A stretch of DNA of 64,000 nucleotides from CAVRUD01 sp963849635. Lineage in GTDB: Bacteria; Chloroflexota; Chloroflexia; Thermomicrobiales; UBA6265. A program made the translations under genes and the position numbers. Below are positions 53,234 through 63,073 of the stretch, one piece after another; the stretch's first letter is position 1; each line of letters begins with the position of its first letter. The stretch lies in assembly GCA_963849635.1 (NCBI GenBank), contig CAWKIA010000024.1, positions 186,001-250,000 of the forward strand. The letters are read 5' to 3'. A model generated the notes under the pieces. It was not told where the DNA came from. It did no database searches and worked only from the letters and a program-made list of their open reading frames with translations.

Positions 53234-55889
53234 TTAGTCCCGGCGGCGGTCGCTATCCCGCCGGAAGCCGCCGGGGCCGCGGTTGTATGACGGCGCCGGG
53301 CGGCCGAAGCGGTCGTTGCTGCGCTGTGGCCGCGGCCGCTCGAACTTGTCGTTCCCCGGCTCCGGCCGGTCGAAGCGCTCGTTGCCGTTCTCCGACCGCT
53401 CAAACCGGTCGTTGCCACGATCGACGTTGTCGAACTGGCTCACCGGAGGAGCGTCGAAGCGATCCTCCCGGCGCGGTCCGGCCGGGACGCCCGGAGGACG
53501 GTCATAGCCGCCCCCCCGGTTGTCTCGGTCGAAGCGGGGCCGGTCGTCACGGCGTGGGCCACCGCGGAAGCCGCCCGGACCACTACGGTCGACGGGGCGG
53601 CCGCCGCGATCGCGATCGCGGTCACCGCCACGGAAGCCGCCGCCGCCGCGCGGGCCACGGTCGTCGCGGAAGGTGCGGGCGCCAGGAGGCGGGCCGCTGC
53701 CCGGCTGGGCCAGTTCGGCGTTGACCGGCCGGCCCTTGATGGTGGCGGTCTTCAGCGTCTGGATGACGCGGTCGGCGAACTCGGTCGGGATATCGACGAA
53801 CGAGTACGAATCGAGAATATCGATCGCCCCGATCGAGCGGCCTGGAATGCCGGCCTCGTTGGCGATCGCGCCGACGAAGTCCTGCGGGCGCACGTTCTGG
53901 TTGCGGCCGATGCTGATGACGAGGCGGGCCATGCCGCCCTCGCCCCGGCTGCTCGGTCCGGCCGTAGCGGCGACATAGGTCGCGAGGTCGTCTTCCTTCT
54001 GCTCCGGCGTAGCGGCGCGGCCGGTCTCGTCGGCCAAAAGCTTGAGGACGGCAGCCGCCACAGAGATCGTGTCGTGCTCTTCCGAGAGATCGTCGATCAC
54101 GTCGATGTAGGCCTGGTAGCTCTCCTCCGTCTTGAGCACTTCTTCGATCTGATTCTTCATCAGTTCACGGCGGCGCTCGTTGACGTCGGCGAGGGTTGGC
54201 AGGCGACGCGGCTCGATCCGCGCCTTGACGATCTTCTCAATCTGGCGGAGCCAGCGGGTTTCCTTCGGCGTGACCAGGGTGATCGCCTGGCCGGACTTAC
54301 CGGCGCGGCCTGTGCGACCGATCCGGTGGACGTACGCCTCGGCGCTCTCGGGCACGTCGTAGTTGACGACGTGGCTGACGTCCGGGATATCGAGACCGCG
54401 AGCGGCCACGTCGGTCGCGATCAGGACATCGGCCTGACCGGAACGAAACCGGCGCATGACGCGATCGCGCTGAGCCTGGGAAAGATCACCGTGCAGCGTC
54501 TCGACGGCATGGCCACGGGCCATGAGCGCCTCGCCCAGTTCATCGACGCCGTGCTTGGTGCGGCAGAAGATCATCGCCGACGTCGGAGTCTCGGCATCGA
54601 GGATCCGGGTGAGTGCATCCACCTTCCGCGAGCGCGGGAACTCGTAATAGCTCTGTGTGGTCTCCGGCACCGTCATCTCTTTGCCGGTGACGCTGATCCG
54701 CTGCGGATCACGCATGTATTTCTGCGCGAGGGAGACGATCCGCGGGGGCATCGTGGCCGAGAAGAGGGCGGTCTGGCGCTCCTGCGGCACCTGCTCCAGG
54801 ATCCACTCGATGTCGTCGATGAAGCCCATATCGAGCATCTCATCGGCTTCGTCGAGGACGAAGAAGCGGGTGTGCTCCAGGTTCAGCGTGTTGCGGCGCA
54901 TGTGATCCATAACGCGGCCGGGCGTGCCGACCACGATCTGGACACCGCGCTGCAGGCCGCGGAACTGGCGCTCATACGGCTGACCGCCGTAGATCGGGAA
55001 GGGTCTCGATCTCCTTGTGGCGCCCGTACTTGTGCAGGGCCTCGGAAACCTGGATCGCCAGCTCGCGGGTCGGACAGAGGATCAGGGCCTGGACGTTGCG
55101 GTTGCGCGGATCGATCGACTCGATGATCGGCAGGCCGAAGGCGGCAGTCTTGCCGGAGCCTGTCTGGGCCTGGGCGATGACGTCTTGACCATCGAGCAGG
55201 ACAGGAATGACCTTGAGCTGGATGGGAGTCGGCTCTTCGTAGCCGACATCCTTGATGCTGCGCAGCAACTGGCCGTGCAGGCCCAGGTCTTCGAAGGTCG
55301 GGACGGACTCGTCGTCATCGTTTGCTGATGCTTCGGCCGCGGCCGGAGCGTTCCGGAGCGATTCGGACGCCTGCACTGGCGCCTTGGCGCCGCCTGGCTC
55401 GCGATCACGATCGCGCTCCCGCGCCGGGCGCGGCGGCGCAATCTCGCGGTCGGGCTCTTCGTCGACTTCTTCCGCGGTCGCGGCAACTGGAGCGTTCTCG
55501 ACTGGGTCGGCTTCGTCCGCCGGCTCCGGGGCAAGGTCGACAACGGGTGCCTCGGCGGATTCAGCCGCCGCGACGTCGCCCTCGGTGTCCGATTCGGCGT
55601 CCTCGACGCGGGTCACACCGGCGCCCTTGACCCGCTTGGTGGCGGTGCGTGGCTTACGTGCCTTGGCGGCGGGCTTTGCGGCGGCGACATCATCGGCGGT
55701 CGACTCCGCGGCGACGGTGTCCGCTTCTGCAAGCGGCGCTTCCTGCGTCACATCGGATTCGATCACGGCGTTCTCCCAGGTGGAGAGTACCGGCTCGACT
55801 CCGTTCGTCTCCGCCACCTCGGCGGAGGTGTCCAAGACGGCGTCGGTTTCGGACACCGTGGACTCAGCTTGCTTCTTTGCTCTGGGCAT
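53234..55889 (-). CDS. DEAD-box RNA helicase with long N- and C-terminal tails, frameshifted near 54995
   Basis: ATG at 55889, with a G-rich ribosome site, starts about 195 residues of Ala/Glu/Asp-rich tail. The helicase core then has the Q motif region (TFEDLGLHGQLL), motif I AQTGSGKT, motif II DEAD, motif III SAT and motif VI HRIGRTGRAG. An extra base at about 54995 separates motif I from PIYGGQPYERQ and the DEAD half. The C-terminal part has a DbpA-like RNA-binding domain (ARLVISIGRNQN) and an Arg/Gly-rich tail with repeats of the type N-D-R-F-x-R. It resembles CshA/DeaD cold-shock helicases. Confidence 0.88.
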
Positions 55890-56412
55890 CGTGCCCCCCT
55901 TGTTTTGGAATCTGGTGGTCGCACTGAACGCGCCAAAGCCCCCTGGCGGGGCTGGCATCCGCGACGACACACGCACGTGAGCGCGCCGCTCACAGCGACC
56001 CGCTCATCACACTCGCACATGCTGTACCGTGGACGACCTTCGCCAGGGGATCCCAGAAACGCCAGGAAACAAGGGGTCGTAGGGGGACAGATGCGCTTAC
56101 GAAAAGTCAGTTTACTCTGCCGGAACAGAAGTTTCAAGGCGACCCGTGTCGCAGTGTCGCAGAGTGTGCGTCAGTTTTGCGGGGTGGGGCAGTGGAAGGA
56201 CTTTCCTTCGCTTTCTACAGGCCAATTCGCTCATCCATTTCGCCCAGCCCGCCAGTACTGCATCGCACCCCGTGTCGCAGGGTGCGCGGTTTCCTTCCAT
56301 TGCCGTTGCTCACGAAGGAAATTGTCGCTCAGGGGGCGTCCACCACTCATGCACAGGGCCACACGTTCCCAACAACTCCACTAACCTCCCTCCACGTCCA
56401 GCCTGGCTTCGG
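55890..56412. other. Intergenic leader upstream of the helicase gene
   Basis: These 523 bases have no convincing gene. Two copies of CCCGTGTCGCAG lie near 56143 and 56271, about 128 bases apart. The region is the likely promoter and 5' leader of the helicase; long structured leaders are usual for cold-shock helicase mRNAs, but no named motif is seen. Confidence 0.5.
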
Positions 56413-56901
56413 CTAAGCGCCCTGCACCGCGGTCGACCACTCCCATTCTTGGGGGTCACCATCCCAAAGGTCCTCCACCCCGAGGCGTTCTAGGATGTGC
56501 CGGGCCTCGCCGCGGTGCAGCGAGCTGTGGTACGCCACGTGGAGGATCGTGGTGCCGATCGTGGTCGGCCTGCCTTCGTTGTCGATGAAGGTCTCATCCA
56601 GGAGATCGTCTTCGCGGACGCGGCGCGCGAGGGCTGAGAACGCCGTGGACAAGCGCTCGTGGCGCTGAAGCAGAGCAGAGATCGAAGGGCGATCTGTGCT
56701 GTCGGCCGGCACCGCCTCCCCGCCCATCTGGGCCGTCCAGAATCCTACGGCGCCAATGGTGTGGGAGAGCGTGGCTCGAAGCGTTCCATGCCCGACGTCA
56801 AATGGCTGGTCAAGCTGCGCGTCGGTCAGGTTTTGGCACCGCTCCAGGAGCTGGACCGTCGCCCAACGGTCGTGCGCCAGCAATCTGTCGAGCAGGTCCA
56901 T
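56413..56901 (-). CDS. DinB-family protein
   Basis: From ATG 56901 the 162-residue protein has the DinB four-helix fold with three metal-site histidines: one in LSHTIGAVGFW and two in LHVAYHSSLHRGE. It begins MDLLDRLLAHDRWAT, the usual start with a His near residue 10. DinB proteins are metal-dependent and several use bacillithiol or mycothiol as cofactor. The reaction here is unknown. Longer in-frame starts add no family sequence. Confidence 0.85.
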   Translation of the reverse strand: MDLLDRLLAHDRWATVQLLERCQNLTDAQLDQPFDVGHGTLRATLSHTIGAVGFWTAQMGGEAVPADSTDRPSISALLQRHERLSTAFSALARRVREDDLLDETFIDNEGRPTTIGTTILHVAYHSSLHRGEARHILERLGVEDLWDGDPQEWEWSTAVQGA

Positions 56902-57145
56902 TCGGTTCCCCCGAGTTGAGCCGTCCCCGCGCGATCGGGGCCTCAGGATAGCGGGAAACACTGGAGCGGGGTAGACACGGAAACGAGGAGAGCATTGCTA
57001 CTCTCCCCGCTCTCGGCACCCCAACCTTTAAAGCACAGACATCTGGTGATTCCGAGGGGCGGAGTCCGGCCAACATGAGTCGGGAGCCCCGCGTTATGAA
57101 TGTCGGAGAATGTAAGGACGGAAAGAAGCAGTCAGGAGACCCTCG

Positions 57146-57784
57146 ATGAGTTCACCTTCGATCGTGGAGTTGCAACCCGCGGATGTCCCAGCGGCGGCGG
57201 AGATGCTGGCGCGGGCGTTCAGTGAAGATCCGTTTTTCACGTTCATGGACCCAGACCCTGAATCCCGTGTCCGCAACGTCCGCTGGTATCTGGGGGCGAC
57301 AGCGAGGGCGTGCATCGCCCTTGGTGCCGCCTATGTCACCGTCGGGGCGTCGACGGGCGTGGCGCTCTGGGTACCACGAGGCCGGGAGTTCGACGAGGAG
57401 ACCGTGCGCGAATCGGGGTTGTCCGAGCGGGCGCAGATCTTTGGGGCGGACACGGAGGCACGTTACGGCATTCTGGGACACGCCTTTGGGGAGGCCCACC
57501 AGCAGATCGCGCCGGAGCCGCATCACTACCTGACGATCCTAGGCGTCGATCCCGATCGTCAGGGCCAGGGGATCGGCGGGGCGCTGCTGCGGCCATTCCT
57601 GGCGGACGCCGACCGTGATGGCGTCGCCTGTTATGTCGAGACGACCCGCTCGCGCAACGTGCCGTTCTATGAGCGTCATGGATTCGTCGTGGCCGATGAG
57701 AGGAATGTGGAGGGGGTACCATTTTGGACCTTCCGCCGGGAGCCGAGGTCCCCGATGATGTCCGCTGATTCCGGCGCTGATTAG
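57146..57784 (+). CDS. GNAT-family N-acetyltransferase
   Basis: The 212-residue protein has the GNAT fold, with the acetyl-CoA loop LGVDPDRQGQGIGGALL near residues 130-146 and ETTRSRNVPFYERHGF near 170-185. The N-terminus (IVELQPADVPAAAEMLARAF) is typical of the family. AGGAG precedes the ATG. The acceptor is not known. It is followed after 23 bases by another GNAT gene, probably in one transcript. Confidence 0.9.
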   Translation: MSSPSIVELQPADVPAAAEMLARAFSEDPFFTFMDPDPESRVRNVRWYLGATARACIALGAAYVTVGASTGVALWVPRGREFDEETVRESGLSERAQIFGADTEARYGILGHAFGEAHQQIAPEPHHYLTILGVDPDRQGQGIGGALLRPFLADADRDGVACYVETTRSRNVPFYERHGFVVADERNVEGVPFWTFRREPRSPMMSADSGAD

Positions 57785-57807
57785 CAGGCCCAATTGGGGA
57801 GGAATTC

Positions 57808-58530
57808 GTGGCGGCTGAACCCGAACTTGGAGCGCTTGTCGATTGGCGGCCCGTCTCCGCGCCCGCACGGGCTCCGATAATCGGGAAGACCGTGCGCCTG
57901 GAGCCGCTCGATCCAGAACGGCACACCGAAGATCTCTGGCAGGCGGCGCACGGTCCTGACCATGACGCCAGGACCTGGGATTACCTTGGGTACGGCCCCT
58001 TCTCGAGCATCGACGAGTTCCGAGGCTACATCAAGACGCACGCAGAATCGGATGATCCCCTCTTCCTTGCGATCATCGACGCGGCCACAGGCAAGGCTCA
58101 GGGGGTTGCGTCCTACATGCGAATCACGCCCAGAGATGGGGTGATCGAGATCGGGCATATCTGGTTCGGGGCGGCGTTGCAGCGCACCCGGCAGGCGACC
58201 GAAGCGATCTTTCTTCTCGCCCGCCACGCCTTCGACGACCTCCGCTACCGGCGGCTGGAGTGGAAATGCAATGCCCTGAACCAGCGATCACGGGCGGCGG
58301 CGGCCCGCTTCGGATTTACCTATGAGGGCATCTTCCGGCAGCACATGATCACCAAAGGCCGGAACCGCGATACGGCCTGGTTCTCGATCATCGACGGCGA
58401 GTGGCCGGGGATCCGGGACGGGTTCCTGCGCTGGCTGGCGGACGAGAACTTCGACGAGAGCGGGCAGCAGCGCGCCAGCCTGCAGGCGCTCCGTGAGGTT
58501 GGCGGAACCGGAACCGACGAATCCGCCTGA
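57808..58530 (+). CDS. RimJ/RimL-type GNAT acetyltransferase
   Basis: The 240-residue protein belongs to the RimJ/RimL group (VRLEPLDPERHTEDLW at the start of the domain, QATEAIFLLARHAFD, and NALNQRSRAAAARFGF). Such enzymes acetylate protein N-termini or small amines. GTG at 57808 has GGGGAGGAATTC upstream. It lies in a likely two-gene unit with the preceding acetyltransferase. The C-terminal 30 residues are acidic with no special motif. Confidence 0.9.
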   Translation: MAAEPELGALVDWRPVSAPARAPIIGKTVRLEPLDPERHTEDLWQAAHGPDHDARTWDYLGYGPFSSIDEFRGYIKTHAESDDPLFLAIIDAATGKAQGVASYMRITPRDGVIEIGHIWFGAALQRTRQATEAIFLLARHAFDDLRYRRLEWKCNALNQRSRAAAARFGFTYEGIFRQHMITKGRNRDTAWFSIIDGEWPGIRDGFLRWLADENFDESGQQRASLQALREVGGTGTDESA

Positions 58531-58761
58531 AATCCAGGCCCACTCGACGCCATTCATTGACCATTTGGCACGGATGGACCGTTGCTCCTGCCAGGGTACG
58601 GATCGGTGGCGTACAATCGGGCGATCACGCAACGCGGACGTGGGGAGGCAGTGCGTGGTCTGCGGGCAAGGAGCGCGGCGCGTCGTGCTCTGAGCGGCCA
58701 CGAGCCGCGACGCAGGCAAGCCAATCTGGTGGCGAGCTGGCAAGACGGGGAGGTATCCGGA

Positions 58762-59202
58762 GTGGCGCAGACGGAACTGATCGATAGCCTGATCACGACC
58801 TACCGCGAGTTGAACAACTCCGTCCGGCGTTTGCCAGAGGAGCGCCTGGCTTCCGGTGGCGGCAGCGGTGTGCGTGACCTCGTTCGCCGCCTCCGCGACC
58901 ACGAGTTGCGCTTTTCCCAGGCCTTGAAAGAACGCATCACCGGCGTCGAAATGCCGGACTTTGGCGATGGCGCCGATGCCCCCGTCCTCGGCACCGAAGG
59001 CGCCAACGACTCGACCGCTGTCCTGCTCTCCCAGTTCGGCACGGCCCGGGAGTCGACTCTGGCGATGCTGCGCGGATTGGGCGCGGACGATTGGCAAGGT
59101 GCAACGGAAGGCGGTCGCTCGATCGCGGCCAGTGTCCAGCAACTGACCGAGCATGACCGGCGGCAGATGGATCAGATCAACTCCGCGCTGGGAGGCAGGT
59201 AA
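58762..59202 (+). CDS. DinB-superfamily-like protein
   Basis: From GTG 58762 (GGGGAGG upstream) the 146-residue protein is a helical bundle similar to DinB_2 proteins, with HELRFSQALKERI and TEHDRRQMDQI near the ends of two helices. The usual three-His metal site is only partly evident. Frames upstream of 58762 are basic and unlikely to be part of the protein. Function is unknown. Confidence 0.7.
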   Translation: MAQTELIDSLITTYRELNNSVRRLPEERLASGGGSGVRDLVRRLRDHELRFSQALKERITGVEMPDFGDGADAPVLGTEGANDSTAVLLSQFGTARESTLAMLRGLGADDWQGATEGGRSIAASVQQLTEHDRRQMDQINSALGGR

Positions 59203-59308
59203 CACGTTCGAGCGAACACATCACCGGATCGGACGCGCAATCGGGACCGCAGCGAATTCCGCCGGTTTGGTGAAGAACGACATCCTCCAACATGACCGGG
59301 AGCGGGCG

Positions 59309-60076
59309 ATGCCCGCCGATAGCCCGCCGAGCCCGTTCTCGGCGGTAGTCCGCCTGGCCGCCGATTGGATGGCCGGGATCGGTTTTCTGCGCTTCCACGC
59401 GGCCGCATACGCGATCGCGGGCGCGGCGCTTCTCCTGATCGATCTCATCCTCAACCCGAGCGATCCGTGGGCGGTCGATGTCCTCCGGGTCTGGTTGATC
59501 CTGCTCGGCAGCCACGCGGTTGGACTCGTCGCGGGATGGGTTACCTGGCGAGCGATCCGACCGCACCGGCTGATCGAGTTGCGGAGCGTCTGGACGGACG
59601 TCGAAGAAGCGGAAGGTGTGGGCTCGGTGGCGCCAGCGGGGCCGCCCCGGCCGCTGCCGGCAACTGGGCGGTTTACTCCCGGACGACTCCAGCCGGCATC
59701 CGACGCTGATGACGAGCAAAGCGGGCTAAGCAGCGTACTTGGTGCGCTTGGCGACGCCGTTGTGGAAGTGGGTGAGCTTGCACTCGCCGGCGGGGCACGC
59801 ATCCGCCGCGGCATGAGCGGTGTCTTCGACTGGATTCAGGGCGACGACGAGGACTTCGACGCCGACGAGGAGCCCGAGGTCGGCCCCGAGCCGCGGCCGG
59901 CTCAGACCGCCAGGCGCTCGCCGGCAGCGCTGGGTCGTGCCGACCGGTTCCGGACGGAAGAGCGCCGCTCCAGCCGCGCAGCCAGCGCCCGATCCAGCCG
60001 TGGCGCAGCGATCACCCGCGCCGATCGTGCCGATTCCGCGGCCCGCCCAGGCGCCGGCGGCCCCAGCCGCGATTGA
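59309..60076 (+). CDS. 2TM-domain protein with long linker, possible frameshift near 59935
   Basis: Residues about 20-100 contain two membrane helices flanked by the pattern of the 2TM domain (FLRFHAAAYAIAGAALLL and LILLGSHAVGLVAGW). A long, acidic then Pro/Ala/Arg-rich tail follows. As read it ends at 60076. In the other frame after about 59935 the sequence is a Pro/Ala linker (APIVPIPRPAQAPAAP) that ends with TGA at 60171-60173, overlapping the Nudix ATG. That alternative end is plausible, so the true stop may be 60173. Function is unknown. Confidence 0.62.
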   Translation: MPADSPPSPFSAVVRLAADWMAGIGFLRFHAAAYAIAGAALLLIDLILNPSDPWAVDVLRVWLILLGSHAVGLVAGWVTWRAIRPHRLIELRSVWTDVEEAEGVGSVAPAGPPRPLPATGRFTPGRLQPASDADDEQSGLSSVLGALGDAVVEVGELALAGGARIRRGMSGVFDWIQGDDEDFDADEEPEVGPEPRPAQTARRSPAALGRADRFRTEERRSSRAASARSSRGAAITRADRADSAARPGAGGPSRD

Positions 60077-60172
60077 GCAACAGCCACAGGGCACGCCGGT
60101 ATCCACCGCTCGCCCGGTTGAACCCACGCCGCTGACACCTCGACCGGCCAATCGGCGCGAGGTCTCCGGCTG

Positions 60173-60685
60173 ATGTCATCCCGCTCTACAACTGAGTCAC
60201 CCGTGGAGATGACGCGGGACTTCGCGGTCGCCGCGTTCGTCGTGCACGACGGCCGGGTCTTGCTCCACTGGCACGCCAAGCTCGGGCGCTGGCTGCCGCC
60301 GGGGGGCCACATCGAGCCGAACGAGTTGCCGGACGAGGCCGCGATTCGGGAAGTGCTGGAAGAGACCGGGGTGGAGGCTTCGCTGGTTGACGCTCCCGAG
60401 GCCAACCCGGACCTGCCTCAACCTGGTGTTCCCCGGCCGCTCGCCCGGCCCGCTGGCATCGTGCTGACCGCGATCTCCCCAGGTCATCAGCACATCGACC
60501 TCGTCTACTTTGCCACCGGCGCACCGGCCGCACCGCGCGACGGAGTCGGTTGGTTTGGCCCAGACGAGTTGCCAGCGCTTGGACTGACGGCCGAAATATC
60601 CGATTGGTGTGCTGCCGTCCTGGACGCCATTCCCGCCTCGCCGCATAGCGCCGGTCTCGCCGGGACTACGCACAGGGGTGGCTAG
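60173..60685 (+). CDS. Nudix hydrolase 2
   Basis: The 170-residue protein has a complete Nudix box: G-H-I-E-P-N-E with x7 and REVLEETGV. The N-terminus has FAVAAFVVHDGRVLLHWH and the protein is soluble. The substrate is not known. Its ATG overlaps a TGA of the alternative 2TM frame by one base, and its own end overlaps the start of the next hydrolase gene. Confidence 0.88.
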   Translation: MSSRSTTESPVEMTRDFAVAAFVVHDGRVLLHWHAKLGRWLPPGGHIEPNELPDEAAIREVLEETGVEASLVDAPEANPDLPQPGVPRPLARPAGIVLTAISPGHQHIDLVYFATGAPAAPRDGVGWFGPDELPALGLTAEISDWCAAVLDAIPASPHSAGLAGTTHRGG

Positions 60686-61469
60686 CGACGCCCTCCGGAG
60701 CATGTGGGCGGAGGCGGCGGGCGTCAGGATGCATTCCCGGTCCGGAGGCCAGCTCACCCCGGACTATCCCCCGGTCATCTTGCTCCATGGCCTGTCCATC
60801 TCCAGCCGCTATATGGCATCGCTCGCCGCCGAGGTTGCGCGCTGGACGCTCGTCCACGCCCTCGACCTGCCTGGGTTTGGGCTGAGCGGCAATCCGGAGA
60901 CAATCCTTGACATCCGGGGGCTTGCCGATGCAACCGCTGCCTGGAGTGTCGCCAACGATCTTCCGCCCGCGATCGCGCTCGGCAACTCTGTCGGGTCGCA
61001 GATCGCGGTGAACCTCGCTGCTCGCTATCCGGACCGGGTAGCGGGTATCGTTCTCACCGGGCTCGCACTTGGCGGGCAACGGCGTGGTGGCCTGGGCCAG
61101 GTGGTGCGGGCACTGGCGGACGCTCCGCGCGAGCCGTTGCACCTCTGGCCGATGCAGGCCCAGGATTTCGTCCGGGCGGGCCCGTGGCGAGTGCTGCAGA
61201 CGTTCCGCCTGGCCCTTCGGGACAGGATCGAGACGGCGGTTCCGCAAGTGACGGTCCCGGCGCTCGTCGTCGAAGGGACGAACGATCCCCTCGATGACCC
61301 CGCCTGGAATCGCGTACTTGTTCGCCAGTTCGCCCACGGGCGCCTTGCGGTGATCGAAGGCGGCACCCACGCCCTGCCCATCTCCAGACCGGCTGCCCTG
61401 TCCGCGCTCATCCGCGAGTTCGCGGCGGAGATGACGACAGGGACGCATGGAGCCCGCCAAGCGTATTAG
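60678..61469 (+). CDS. Alpha/beta-fold hydrolase
   Basis: The 263-residue protein has LLHGLSISSRYM (oxyanion), the nucleophile elbow ALGNSVGSQIA, and a C-terminal acid/His pair (GTNDPLDD and IEGGTHALP). It is similar to MhpC-like hydrolases and peroxidases, without a fixed substrate. GTG at 60678 overlaps the Nudix stop; ATG at 60729 or an earlier ATG at 60609 are other possible starts, but the earlier one would overlap the Nudix gene by 77 bases. It is convergent with the glycosyltransferase gene. Confidence 0.83.
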   Translation: MASDALRSMWAEAAGVRMHSRSGGQLTPDYPPVILLHGLSISSRYMASLAAEVARWTLVHALDLPGFGLSGNPETILDIRGLADATAAWSVANDLPPAIALGNSVGSQIAVNLAARYPDRVAGIVLTGLALGGQRRGGLGQVVRALADAPREPLHLWPMQAQDFVRAGPWRVLQTFRLALRDRIETAVPQVTVPALVVEGTNDPLDDPAWNRVLVRQFAHGRLAVIEGGTHALPISRPAALSALIREFAAEMTTGTHGARQAY

Positions 61470-61541
61470 CAGTCAGCGTGTTCCGGTCAACTCGACCGAG
61501 ACTCCGCGTCCTGGCTGAGATCAGAAGTCGGGTACCGAAGG

Positions 61542-62868
61542 TCATTGGCCAACCCGCGCCAGCGATTCCAACTCTCGCGCCGCTGTTTCGGCGCCATCCG
61601 TTCCTGCCAATGACGTGGCCAGGAACCGTGCCGCATCGCGGATATCGCGGCTCAGCAAGCACATGCTGAATGGCATGGCGAAGTTGCTCGGGCGTGGCAT
61701 CACTCGCGAGCCGGACGCCCGCACCTCGTGCGACTACGCGGGCCGCATTGTCGGGCTGATCGGCGATCAGCGGCACGCAGACCAAGGGAACGCCGTACGC
61801 CAGCGCTTTCATCACGGAGCTGAGGCCTCCCTGGGTAACCATCACCGCCACCTGCGGTAACACCGCCGCGTGAGGCACGAACCGCTCCAGGACGACATTC
61901 GGGGAGGCGTGGAACTCGGCGGGGTCAAGAGCAGGGCCGAGCGTGACCAGTGCGCGGACCTGCATCGACGCAAGTGCCGAGAGGATCCGATGCATCACCG
62001 GCGCCTGGCCTTGCGGGAGGGTGCTGAGACTAACCAGGACAAGCGGGCGTGGATCGTCCGCTGGCCAAGGCGACGACCAGGTTGTATCCCCTGGGTCATC
62101 GAACGGTGTGCCCACGTAGCGGACGTTGGATGGCAGGCGGCGGGCCGAAAAGTCGAACGAGGCACTGGTCAACACCAGCACACGCGCTGCTCGGTCGTAC
62201 TGTTCCAGTGGCGATCGCAATGGTTGCAGGCCCAATTGCGCCCGGGTACGGTTGACGGGAGGCAACCCGTCGCGCCTGTAGAGACGCCGGACGGCTGCGT
62301 TGGTGAGTGCATCTCTCAGAGCGCCCCGCGGCCCGCGAGCCGGCATCAGGCCCGCCCCATAGGGAGGTACCCCTGAGGCGGGCCAGGGGTAGATGTTGTG
62401 CACCAGCGCGGCGGCAGGGACCCTGGCGGCCTCAGCCGCCGCGAGAGCGCCGAGCAACACAAAGTCGGCGACGAGTACGTCGATGGGCTCGCGGTGCAAC
62501 TCCTCGGCAACGTTCTCCGCCCAGACCGGAGCCCAAAGGAACGGGTGGATTTTGGCCGCCGCTGGGGCAAGGCGACTGGGCGTCCAACCCCGTATGAGTC
62601 CGTGCGACGGTGGCGCCTCGTCCATGGGGTGGGTTGTCGGATCGCGGAAGGAGACCGGGGTCGCTCCGGTCGCCGCGATCCGCTCCAGGAAGCGAGTGCT
62701 GACCGCAAGCCGCGAAGCGCGGACGCCTGGACCGGCCAGGATCCGGACTCGATGCCCATGGGCGACCAAGCGCGCGGCAATCGGGAGGATCAGGGCGATG
62801 TTGCCCCCGCCCTGGAACATCGCGAAGAGGAATCGCGTTGAACCGCCGTTTTGCACCGCCAAGTCCAT
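61542..62868 (-). CDS. MGT/UGT-like glycosyltransferase, frameshifted near 61641
   Basis: The protein has an N-terminal acceptor domain (FAMFQGGGNIALILPIAARL) and a C-terminal donor domain (LVSLSTLPQG, VTQGGLSSVMKALAYGVPLVCVP, then DQPDNAARV), the usual layout of macrolide-type and antibiotic glycosyltransferases. An extra C near 61641 breaks the tail; the repaired end (RDAARFLATSLAGTDGAETAARELESL) stops at 61542 and gives about 442 residues. The acceptor is unknown. It stands divergent from thyX with two TGTACGTACA sites between them. Confidence 0.85.
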
Positions 62869-62985
62869 CGAGAACTCCTTGGGGGCGACGCCGAGTACAT
62901 AGGTGCCACTCGCCCACAGTAGTCTTTACCGCGAGGAGTATCTACCGCGATTCACGCAAGCCAATGGATTGCCACGGACGGACAG

Positions 62986-62995
62986 TGTACGTACA
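62986..62995. promoter_or_regulatory. Palindromic site TGTACGTACA, copy 1
   Basis: A perfect 10-bp palindrome lies in the divergent region between the glycosyltransferase gene and thyX. The second copy is 43 bases further on, about four helical turns. The pair suggests a dimeric regulator site, but the regulator is not identified. Confidence 0.5.
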
Positions 62996-63028
62996 ATCTA
63001 ACCGGACATGACCGCCCTACCCGGTCAC

Positions 63029-63038
63029 TGTACGTACA
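63029..63038. promoter_or_regulatory. Palindromic site TGTACGTACA, copy 2
   Basis: This second perfect copy ends 35 bases before the thyX start. It is identical in its ten bases to copy 1; flanks share CAGTG and CACTG. Confidence 0.5.
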
Positions 63039-63073
63039 CGCCACCCCGTTCGTCCCCAGGAAAGCAGGTAGCC

